A stretch of 64,000 nucleotides of DNA, from NCBI RefSeq assembly GCF_037543845.1, contig NZ_JBBIFX010000002.1, forward strand, positions 372,001-436,000, read 5' to 3'. Positions 57,136 to 64,000 of this stretch are shown piece after piece (position 1 is the first letter of the stretch; each line of letters begins with the position of its first letter). The DNA is from Gymnodinialimonas ulvae (GTDB lineage Bacteria; Pseudomonadota; Alphaproteobacteria; Rhodobacterales; Rhodobacteraceae). The notes under the pieces are model-generated. The model was not told the DNA's origin. It did no database searches and worked only from the letters and a program-made list of their open reading frames with translations. A program made the position numbers and the translations under genes.

Positions 57136-58623
57136 TCAGTCGTCGTCGCCATTCACCACGGTCAATTCCGGAGCGGTCAGGGTCCGTGGAACGGCTTCGA
57201 CCCGGGGCGCATCCTTGAGATCGTCGGAGGCCTCCTGCACCACCTGCATGGCCTCAAGCTTACGCGCCGAGGGCAGGACCCGCGCTTCCAGCGAACCCAT
57301 CGCCTTGTTGTAGCTGTCCACGGAGCGGTTGAGCGCGGTGCCGACCTTTTGCAGATTGGCCGCGAAAGTGGCGAGACGGCCATAAAGCTCCTTCGCCTCG
57401 CGGTGGATGGTGATGGCGTTCTCGGCAATCGCCTCCTGCTGCCAGCCGAACGCGATGGTGCGCAACAGCGCAATCAGGGTCGAGGGCGTGGCGATGACCA
57501 CGCGCGCTTCCATGGCCCGTTCGATAAGGTTCGGATCGGCCTCAACCGCCGCAGACAGGAACACGTCGCCAGGGATGAACATCACGACGAAATCGGGCGT
57601 GTTCTGCAAAAGGTCGTGGTAGCGCTTGGACGAGAGGGCGCGGACGTGGTCGGCCACCTGGCGCGCATGGCGAGTGATGGCGATGTCGCGCGCCTCGGGC
57701 GTGTCGGCCTCCAACGCATCAAGATACCCATCAAGCGAGGTCTTCGCGTCGATCACCAATGACCGGCCACCGGGCATTCGCACGATCGCATCGGGCCGTT
57801 GCAGACCGTCATCGGTGCGGTGGCTGACTTCGGTTTCGAAATCCACATGCTCTGACATGCCTGCCATTTCGCAGACCTGCCGCAGCTGCATCTCGCCCCA
57901 GCGCCCGCGCGTTTTGGGCGCGCGCAGGGCCTGCACCAGTTTGCGCGTCTCGCCGGTCAACTGCGATTGCCCCAGTTTCAATTCGCTGACCTGCGTCTTG
58001 ATCGCGGAATAGGCATCGGTGCGGGATTTCTCCATGTCGCGCAAGACAGTGTCGAAGGCACCGAGCTTCTCGTTAAGCGGTTTGACCATGCCGTCGATGG
58101 CCTTCTGCCGCGCGTCCAATTCGGCCCTGGCGGTCTCGGAATGGGTGGCGAAACGTTCGGTGACACGGTCGAGAAAGGCCTTGGAATTGCCTTCCAAAAC
58201 CTCACCGGCGAGGTTCTTGAACTGCGATTTCAGGGTCTCATTCAACCCTTGAAGCTCTTCCAGCCGGGCCTTGTGCGTCGCCTGTTCCGTCTCAAGCCGC
58301 GCCTCGGCCTGGTTGAGCGCGCCAAGCAGGCCGTCGCGTTCGTCGCGGGTGTCGCCGAGCGCTTGTTCCAATTGCGGCAGACGCTCTGCGCGAGCCTCCA
58401 TCGCGGCCATCTCGCGGCGCAGCGCTTCCATGCTGGTCAGATCGCGCGCGGCACGGCGCAACCGCGCGCCCCGGATCGTCCATGCAACGAACAGGATCAG
58501 CGCGGCCAGCAGCACCAACAGGAAATAGGCGGGCAGCGGATCAACCTCTGGGCCGAACGGGCTTGCGGCGCGCAGACGGGCCGCGACGGCGTCCAGAAAG
58601 GCGAAGAAAGGGGCATTTTCCAT
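57136..58623 (-). CDS. rmuC: DNA recombination protein RmuC
   Basis: Protein of 495 residues: N-terminal membrane helix (about 28-48), long coiled coil (about 55-210), and the RmuC nuclease-like domain with RGRWGEMQLRQVCEMAGM, RPDAIVRMPGGRSLVIDAKTSLDGYL and FVVMFIPGDVFLSAA. RmuC limits recombination at inverted repeats and may act as a nuclease. Starts three bases after mutL ends, so the two repair genes are coupled. Confidence 0.95.
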   Translation of the reverse strand: MENAPFFAFLDAVAARLRAASPFGPEVDPLPAYFLLVLLAALILFVAWTIRGARLRRAARDLTSMEALRREMAAMEARAERLPQLEQALGDTRDERDGLLGALNQAEARLETEQATHKARLEELQGLNETLKSQFKNLAGEVLEGNSKAFLDRVTERFATHSETARAELDARQKAIDGMVKPLNEKLGAFDTVLRDMEKSRTDAYSAIKTQVSELKLGQSQLTGETRKLVQALRAPKTRGRWGEMQLRQVCEMAGMSEHVDFETEVSHRTDDGLQRPDAIVRMPGGRSLVIDAKTSLDGYLDALEADTPEARDIAITRHARQVADHVRALSSKRYHDLLQNTPDFVVMFIPGDVFLSAAVEADPNLIERAMEARVVIATPSTLIALLRTIAFGWQQEAIAENAITIHREAKELYGRLATFAANLQKVGTALNRSVDSYNKAMGSLEARVLPSARKLEAMQVVQEASDDLKDAPRVEAVPRTLTAPELTVVNGDDD

Positions 58624-58626
58624 GGT

Positions 58627-60465
58627 TCAGCTCCGCCCGAACAGCCGTTCGATATCGCTCAGTTTCAGCTCCACATAGGTGGGCCGCCCGTGGTTGCACT
58701 GGCCCGAGAGCGGCGTCGCCTCCATCTCGCGCAAGAGCGCGTTCATCTCGTCGGCGCGCATCTGCCGACCCGAGCGGATTGAGCCATGGCAGGCCACCCG
58801 GCTTAGCACCGCTTCAACACGCGCCTGCAGGGTCTGGCTGTCGCCAAGATCGGAGAGCTCATCCAGAACGTCGCGCAGAAGGGCCTCGGCGTTGATCTCG
58901 CCAAGCAGGGCCGGGGTCTCGCGCACGGCAATGGTGCCGGGGCCGAACGCTTCGATCACAAGGCCGAAGCGCTCTAATTCCGTGGCGTGATCTATCAGCC
59001 GGTCCGCCTCGGGGCCGAGGGTGATGATTTCGGGAATCAGCAGGGCCTGCCGGGCGACGCCGTGCTGCGCCATCTGCGTCTTCAGCTTTTCGTAGACCAG
59101 CCGTTCATGCGCCGCGTGCTGATCCACCAAAACGATCCCGTTGGGGGTTTGGGCGACGATGTAATTCTCATGCACCTGAGCGCGCGCGGCCCCAAGCGGG
59201 CCATCGCTTTCGATCACCGGTTCCTCGACCCGCGCGGAGGGCGCGTTGCCCCAATCCGGCGCAGCTTCCGCCAGTCCGCCCATGCGGCCCTGCGACGGGC
59301 GGTCCATCTGATACACGCGCGGCGCGCCGGACAAGGTCGGCTGTGCGCCAAGCGGGGCGCCGATGGGGCGCGCGGAAAACGCCTGCATCGTGGCGTCTGC
59401 GACGGTCGAAGAGGCGCGGTGCCCGGCCTCGGCCAACGCATGACGCAGGCCCGACACGATGAGGCCGCGCGCGATTCCGGGCTCGCGGAATCGCACTTCG
59501 GATTTTGCTGGATGCACGTTCACATCCACCCGCTCAGGGGGGCAGTCGATGAACAGTACCGCCGCGGGGTGCCGGTCGCGGCTGAGCACGTCCATATAGG
59601 CGGCGCGCAGGGCCCCGGTCAGCAGTTTGTCGCGCACCGGACGGCCGTTGACGAAGAGGAACTGCGCCACCGCGGAACCACGCGAATAGGTCGGCAGGCC
59701 CGCGTAACCGGTCAGGCGCAGGCCCTCGCGTTCGGCGTCGATGGCGAGCGCGTTTTCGGTGAAGGCGCGGCCCAGGATCGTTGTCAGCCGTCCGCGCAAC
59801 GCGTCGAACAGGTCGCCGCTTTCGGGATCGGCGCGGAACACCAGGCGTTCGCCATCGGTGACGTCCCTGAGCGTGAAGCCCACGGCGGGTTCGGCCATGG
59901 CCAGGCGTTTGACGACATCGGTGATTGCCTGCATCTCGGCGCGGTCGGAGCGGAGGAATTTCAACCGCGCGGGCGTGGCGTAGAACAAATCGCGCAGCTC
60001 GACCACAGTGCCCCGGTTCAGCGCGGCGGGTTTGACCGCATCGTGATCGCCGCCCGCCACACGGATCACGTGGCCCGCGTCGGACGCCCGGGAGGTGATC
60101 GAGAGCCGCCCGACGGAGCCGAGCGAGGGCAACGCCTCGCCCCGGAAGCCGAAGGAATGGATGTTGAGCAAATCCGAGCCGTCGATCTTGGAGGTGGCGT
60201 GGCGCGACAGGGCCAGGGGCAGGTCCTCGGCCTCCATGCCGACGCCATCATCGGTGACGCGGATCAGGGTTTTGCCGCCCTGCGCGACCTCGATCACGAT
60301 GCGGCGGGCATCGGCGTCGATGGCGTTTTCGACCAGTTCCTTCACCGCCGAGGCGGGCCGTTCCACAACCTCGCCCGCCGCGATGCGATTGATCGCGGCG
60401 TCGTCGAGTTGGCGGATCACCGGCTTGCGGTCATCTGCGCTTATGTTGGGGTTCGGGGCGGCCAT
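58627..60465 (-). CDS. mutL: DNA mismatch repair protein MutL
   Basis: Protein of 612 residues. N-terminal GHKL ATPase: AAINRIAAGEVVERPASAVK, ELVENAIDADA, VTDDGVGM, LPSLGSVGRLSITSRA; S5-like fold to about 335; C-terminal dimerisation/endonuclease domain with the metal motif DQHAAHERLVYE, CHGSIRSG and CNHGRPTYVEL. The DQHA(x)2E(x)4E motif marks a nicking MutL, consistent with absence of MutH. Cotranscribed with rmuC. Confidence 0.97.
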   Translation of the reverse strand: MAAPNPNISADDRKPVIRQLDDAAINRIAAGEVVERPASAVKELVENAIDADARRIVIEVAQGGKTLIRVTDDGVGMEAEDLPLALSRHATSKIDGSDLLNIHSFGFRGEALPSLGSVGRLSITSRASDAGHVIRVAGGDHDAVKPAALNRGTVVELRDLFYATPARLKFLRSDRAEMQAITDVVKRLAMAEPAVGFTLRDVTDGERLVFRADPESGDLFDALRGRLTTILGRAFTENALAIDAEREGLRLTGYAGLPTYSRGSAVAQFLFVNGRPVRDKLLTGALRAAYMDVLSRDRHPAAVLFIDCPPERVDVNVHPAKSEVRFREPGIARGLIVSGLRHALAEAGHRASSTVADATMQAFSARPIGAPLGAQPTLSGAPRVYQMDRPSQGRMGGLAEAAPDWGNAPSARVEEPVIESDGPLGAARAQVHENYIVAQTPNGIVLVDQHAAHERLVYEKLKTQMAQHGVARQALLIPEIITLGPEADRLIDHATELERFGLVIEAFGPGTIAVRETPALLGEINAEALLRDVLDELSDLGDSQTLQARVEAVLSRVACHGSIRSGRQMRADEMNALLREMEATPLSGQCNHGRPTYVELKLSDIERLFGRS

Positions 60466-60521
60466 GCCCCAAGGGATAGCATGACCGCGGGTCTCTTGGA
60501 ACCGATTCCCTGTGCGAGGGA

Positions 60522-61901
60522 TCAGTTGGACGGCTCAAGTCCCTCGGGCTGACCGACCACGACGAATTGCAGGGTCTCGGGGTCGATCACGCGCCCTGCT
60601 ACACGCTGGATGTCGTCCAGCGTGACTTCCATCACTCGGGCGTTGCGGGTGTTGATGTAGTCGATGGGCATGTCATCGGCCTGCATCGCGGCGAGGGTGC
60701 CCGCGATGGACGCGTTGCCGCTGAACCGCAGGGGATAGGCACCGGTCATGTAGCGCTGCGCAGCCTCCAGTTCCGCGGGCGTGACACCGTTCTCGGACAG
60801 GTCTTGCCATTCCGCCAGAACCACTTCGATGGCCTGCGCGACCAGATCGTTGGACGAACTGAACGCGCCTTGATGCATCGCGATGTAATCGGACAGGGCG
60901 GTCCAGGTGCTGATGCCATAGGTCAGGCCGCGCTCTTCGCGGACTTCCTGATTGAGGCGGGAGCGATACCCACCCGCACCGAGGATCTGGTTCATCACGA
61001 AATAGGGGAAGAAATCCGGGTCTGTCCGCGAGATCCCCTGATTGCCAAAGAGCACAGAGGATTGCGGGACGGCAAGGTCCACAACTTCGATGCCGCCGGG
61101 CGCCTGAAACGTGGCCTGTTCGGGAAGGGGCAGGTCGGCCTCGGGCAGATCGCCGAGCAAATCGTCGAGCAGCGGGCCCAATTCCTCGGGCGTGATGTCG
61201 CCGGCGACCCCGACGGACACCCGGTCACGGACCAAAGCACTGCGGTGCGCGGCCACGATGTCATCGCGGGTCAGCGCCGCGACGCTTTCGACGGTGCCAT
61301 CGAGGCTGGTCGCATAGGGATGATCGCCATAGGCCAAGGCGTTGAAGGTCAGGCCCGAGATCGTGTCGGGATCGGTGAGATCGAATTCAATGCCCGAGAT
61401 CACCTGCTGCCGGACCCGCTCCAACGCGGAGGGTTCGAACGAGGGGGCGAGCATGGCCTCGCGCAACAGGGCCAGCGCCTCGGCGCGGTTCTGGGTCAGA
61501 ACGCGCGCGCTGATCGCGACTTCATCGCGGTAGGTATCAAAGCCGAAGCTGGCCGCGAAGCCTTCCTGCGCGGTGGCGAAGGCCTGCGCATCCATATCGG
61601 CGGTGCCTTCTTCAAGCAGCGCCATCATCAGGTTCGTGGCGCCGCGCGCGCCGGGTCGGTCGAGCGAACCGCCGCCATCAAACCACATCTCGATGGCCAT
61701 GAAGGGGATCGTATTGTCCTGCACGAGCCAGGCCTCGATTCCGCCGGGAGACACGACATGCTGGATGTCGATGATTGCCTCGACCGGAGCCATCTCTTCG
61801 GTGGCAGGTTGTGCCTGCGTCTGGGCCTGGGCGTGGAGCGTGACCGGCGCGCTGAGCAACGACGCGGTCAGAAGCGGGATCACGAAACGGGTGATGGTCA
61901 T
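60522..61901 (-). CDS. M16-family peptidase subunit lacking the zinc motif
   Basis: Exported protein of 459 residues (signal peptide to about residue 27, ending LHAQAQ). It has the M16 fold: MWFDGGGSLDRPGARGATNLM in the position where active members have HxxEH, so zinc ligands are missing, and the R/Y pair region LNQEVREERGLTYGIS is kept. This is the non-catalytic half of a two-subunit M16B protease. Overlaps the upstream catalytic-subunit gene by four bases (ATGA). Also translates an alanine/glutamine-rich start after the signal (AQTQAQPATEE). Confidence 0.9.
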   Translation of the reverse strand: MTITRFVIPLLTASLLSAPVTLHAQAQTQAQPATEEMAPVEAIIDIQHVVSPGGIEAWLVQDNTIPFMAIEMWFDGGGSLDRPGARGATNLMMALLEEGTADMDAQAFATAQEGFAASFGFDTYRDEVAISARVLTQNRAEALALLREAMLAPSFEPSALERVRQQVISGIEFDLTDPDTISGLTFNALAYGDHPYATSLDGTVESVAALTRDDIVAAHRSALVRDRVSVGVAGDITPEELGPLLDDLLGDLPEADLPLPEQATFQAPGGIEVVDLAVPQSSVLFGNQGISRTDPDFFPYFVMNQILGAGGYRSRLNQEVREERGLTYGISTWTALSDYIAMHQGAFSSSNDLVAQAIEVVLAEWQDLSENGVTPAELEAAQRYMTGAYPLRFSGNASIAGTLAAMQADDMPIDYINTRNARVMEVTLDDIQRVAGRVIDPETLQFVVVGQPEGLEPSN

Positions 61902-63256
61902 TGCGACACCTCTTCATCTGCGGGGGCGGGGCGGGTGATATGGCCGATCACGGCGGGCTCTTGCGCGAACAGCACACGGGCCATGTCCATGACCTCATCG
62001 GGGGTGATCGTCGCGGTGATATCGAGCCAGCTTTCCCAGTCTTCGACGGTGAAACCGGTGGTCAGCGCGGTGCCAAGGCTGCGCGCCTGCCCGGCGGCGT
62101 CATCCTGGGCGTAGATTTGGCTGGCCTGCCACTGGAACTGGATGCGGTCGAAGGCGGCCTGGTCAATGCCGTCCGCGAGGAAGTCGTCGATGACGCCCAG
62201 AATATCGGCCTCGGCCTGATCAAGACTGCGGCCAGGCACCGGCATGTTGAGAAGCGTGAAGGGCCGATGATCGAGGCTGGTTGCGTTGTAGTAGGCGGCG
62301 GCGAACAGCGACACTTCGTTTTCGATCTGCAATTCGCGGGCGAAGACAGAGGTGAAATCGCTGTCGCTCAACACGGCGCGCAGCAACTCCATCGTCGCGG
62401 CGGAGCGGACGTCATTGACCATCGTGTCATCGACCGGAAACAGCATCGACATGTAGGGGTTGGCGACGCGCGGATCTTCGTAGGTCACGCGACGCAGCGC
62501 GTTTTGCGGCGGCTCGGAGGGGCGCACGCGGGCCTCTTCGGAGGCGATATCGGGGTTCGCGGGGATCGGGCCGTAATGTTCTTCGGCCAGCGCGCGGACT
62601 TCTTCCGGGGTCACAGCGCCCGAGACAACCAAAATCGCATTGTTGGGGTGATAATGCAGGTCGTACCAATCCTGCAGCATGTCGATGTTGAGGTCCATGA
62701 TCTCATGCCGCCAGCCGATAATCGGGCGCATGTAGGGATGGTTGCGATAGAACGCCGCCGACATCTGTTCGTTGAACAACGCACCGGGCGAGCCATCCGT
62801 GCGCTGCGCCCGTTCTTCGAGCACCACGGAGATTTCGGTCACAACCTCCTCGGGCACCAGCACCAGATCGCGCATCCGGTCCGCTTCCATCTGCATCATC
62901 AGGCCAAGCCGATCGGCGGCCACGGTCTGATGATAGGCGGTGTAATCCCACGACGTGAACGCATTGTCCGAGCCGCCATTGGCCTCCACGGTTTCGGAAA
63001 ACTCACCGGGCGCCAATTCGTCGGTGCCGTTGAACATCAGATGTTCCAGCAAATGCGCGACGCCGCCCTGTCCGGGCAATTCGTCCGCCGCTCCCGCGCG
63101 ATACCAGATCATATGCGTCACGGAGGGGGACCGGTGGTCTTCCACCACGACGACCTGCAGGCCGTTGTCGAGGGTGAAATCGGTGATCTCGCCTGTTGCC
63201 TGGGCAGACAGGGGAGCGAGAGCCGTAGCAAGAGCCAGGCCAAGGCGTCGGAACAT
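61898..63256 (-). CDS. M16-family zinc metallopeptidase, catalytic subunit
   Basis: Exported protein of 452 residues (signal peptide about 1-20, MFRRLGLALATALAPLSAQA). Zinc site HLLEH in GGVAHLLEHLMFNGT followed downstream by the Glu of the third-ligand region (EVVTEISVVLEERAQR), plus the substrate-tunnel FARELQIENEVSLF. Forms a periplasmic heterodimer with the adjacent inactive subunit; such pairs degrade peptides and signal-sequence remnants. Start ATG 63256; the longer frame lacks a signal. 131 bases after the BamF-like gene on the same strand. Confidence 0.93.
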   Translation of the reverse strand: MFRRLGLALATALAPLSAQATGEITDFTLDNGLQVVVVEDHRSPSVTHMIWYRAGAADELPGQGGVAHLLEHLMFNGTDELAPGEFSETVEANGGSDNAFTSWDYTAYHQTVAADRLGLMMQMEADRMRDLVLVPEEVVTEISVVLEERAQRTDGSPGALFNEQMSAAFYRNHPYMRPIIGWRHEIMDLNIDMLQDWYDLHYHPNNAILVVSGAVTPEEVRALAEEHYGPIPANPDIASEEARVRPSEPPQNALRRVTYEDPRVANPYMSMLFPVDDTMVNDVRSAATMELLRAVLSDSDFTSVFARELQIENEVSLFAAAYYNATSLDHRPFTLLNMPVPGRSLDQAEADILGVIDDFLADGIDQAAFDRIQFQWQASQIYAQDDAAGQARSLGTALTTGFTVEDWESWLDITATITPDEVMDMARVLFAQEPAVIGHITRPAPADEEVSQ

Positions 63257-63387
63257 GGGGGCAGTCTCCGGCTTTGGGTCAGTTGAAGGGAATGTATGGG
63301 AAAGCCGGGCCGCATCAACCGCCATGACGCAGACGTTATGAAAAGGCCTGATGGCGGGCCAGCGCGGGAGGGTCGTAAAAACGGGGC

Positions 63388-63888
63388 TTAGCGGGCCGGG
63401 GGGGCGGTCGGGGTCTGGACTCCCTGCCTGCGCAGACGCTCAAGCTCCGCGTATTGGTCAAGGGACTGATCGCGGTAGGCATCGAAGTAGACGTTGTTGC
63501 GGAACAACCGTTCCAGCACGCGCCCGTCGTTGCGGCGGCGGAAGTCTTCGTCCTCGGCCAGAAGCGTGCCGCGGATGTTGCCGCTGACGCCGAACCGGGA
63601 GGCGTAGGCCACAAGGCTATCGGCCGTCGGCGCGGCGTTGATGTTGCCGCCAAGCGCCGCGATGGCATCGGCTTCGGGGGTCGGATCGGCGCGGTTGAAA
63701 CCGCCCGGCGTGGGCGCGGGAAGCTCACCCGAGGTGGGCAGTTCAAGCTCGCGCGTTGGGACGACGCTGAACTCGTCAGGGCCCGATTCCGTGTTGCGCA
63801 GGTTCATCAGTGTCGGCACCCCGCCACTGCAGGCCGACAGCGCCAGAACGGCGAGTGTCATTCCCAAAACTGTACGGTGCATCGGCAT
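63388..63888 (-). CDS. DUF3035 lipoprotein, BamF-type
   Basis: Lipoprotein of 166 residues: signal with lipobox LALSAC (MHRTVLGMTLAVLALSACSG), then a proline-rich segment with GPDEFSVVPTRELELPTS, the hallmark of DUF3035/BamC-like N-termini, and a helical tail (VYFDAYRDQSLDQYAELERLRRQG). Such proteins are annotated as alphaproteobacterial BamF, an outer-membrane beta-barrel assembly accessory subunit. Start ATG 63888 has GGAGAGG upstream. Sits between lspA (which processes lipoprotein signals) and the M16 pair, all on one strand. Confidence 0.8.
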   Translation of the reverse strand: MPMHRTVLGMTLAVLALSACSGGVPTLMNLRNTESGPDEFSVVPTRELELPTSGELPAPTPGGFNRADPTPEADAIAALGGNINAAPTADSLVAYASRFGVSGNIRGTLLAEDEDFRRRNDGRVLERLFRNNVYFDAYRDQSLDQYAELERLRRQGVQTPTAPPAR

Positions 63889-63945
63889 CCAAACCTCTCC
63901 TTGCCCGCGTGGTTTAGCGCAACTTGGGTTGGGCGTCACGCGGTA

Positions 63946-64000
63946 TCAGGCCGTCTCTGCGCGGGAATCCGCAAAGAAGATCAGACCAAAGGCCCCCGCG
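63946..64000 (-). CDS. lspA: C-terminal end of lipoprotein signal peptidase (partial)
   Basis: The last 17 codons of a frame entering from the right edge read AGAFGLIFFADSRAETA then TGA (63946-63948). This matches the end of the last membrane helix of LspA (AD..I..GAVGLIFF) and its usual position before the DUF3035 lipoprotein gene in Rhodobacteraceae, but the catalytic residues lie outside the window, so the call is tentative. Confidence 0.55.
   Translation of the reverse strand, partial: AGAFGLIFFADSRAETA

Noticed and set aside
1..64000. Mobile elements, prophage, CRISPR arrays, rRNA operons
   Set aside because: No transposase, integrase, phage structural gene, terminal repeats, regularly spaced repeats or rRNA signature seen; base composition looks even across the window.

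Overview
The window reads as chromosomal DNA of a marine-type alphaproteobacterium of the family Rhodobacteraceae (Roseobacter/Rhodobacter group). Marker evidence seen here: high GC, two TRAP dicarboxylate-type transporter loci, a RegB/SenC/RegA redox-regulation set, a VPLPA-CTERM-like surface protein, the hemD-mic60-hemY arrangement typical of alphaproteobacteria, the tsaE-amgK-murU-addB-addA-trxA run preceded by a kinase-less DivL-like PAS protein, an RbaV/RbaW-like partner-switching pair, and a DUF3035 (BamF-type) lipoprotein next to lspA. There is no transposase, integrase, phage gene, CRISPR array or rRNA; one tRNA (Thr, CGT) is present. Genus cannot be fixed by reading alone.

Layout. 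1-6.2 kb (minus): a compact signalling and transport unit, namely sensor kinase, DUF2147 secreted protein, DctB-like kinase, DctD-like regulator lacking the sigma-54 GAFTGA loop, then a TRAP binding protein running off the left edge. 6.3-7.6 kb (plus): a divergent LuxR-type response regulator and a small secreted protein whose promoter carries a tandem CATATG-centred repeat. 7.6-9.2 kb: Lrp regulator and divergent saccharopine-dehydrogenase-like enzyme. 9.2-19.8 kb: a catabolic island with Asp/Glu racemase-type enzyme, GntR regulator with a clear operator, ThDP enzyme, LysR regulator, enolase-superfamily enzyme, FAD amino-acid oxidase-like enzyme, complete TRAP transporter (PQM) and a BASS-like carrier. 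It looks like uptake plus breakdown of one chiral small acid, possibly an imino or amino acid.

20.1-26.6 kb: tRNA-Thr; heme-linked genes hemD, mic60, hemY; divergent tsaD-gpsA-yciI-EVE run. 26.6-34.6 kb: small and accessory genes, including an HD-domain phosphohydrolase broken by a single in-frame amber codon, ahcY, the VPLPA-CTERM protein, a YfbR-like HD hydrolase with a GNAT enzyme, and a LysR regulator. 34.2-44.1 kb (minus): regA with an overlapping lipoprotein gene, trxA, AddAB recombination nuclease, the MurNAc-recycling pair murU/amgK, and tsaE. 44.2-48.1 kb: DivL-like PAS protein, regB, and divergent senC. 48.3-50.0 kb: glnK-amtB ammonium uptake. 50.3-57.1 kb: class A penicillin-binding protein, gamma-glutamyltransferase, RbaVW-like pair, thiolase, free-methionine-sulfoxide reductase. 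57.1-64 kb (minus): rmuC, mutL, a paired active/inactive M16 protease operon, BamF-like lipoprotein and the end of lspA.

Functional threads: organic-acid and amino-acid scavenging by TRAP systems; redox and cell-cycle signalling (RegBA, DivL-like, RbaVW-like); DNA repair (AddAB, RmuC, MutL); envelope building and recycling (PBP1, MurU/AmgK, BamF-like, M16). Function calls come from reading motifs and gene order; no database search was possible.
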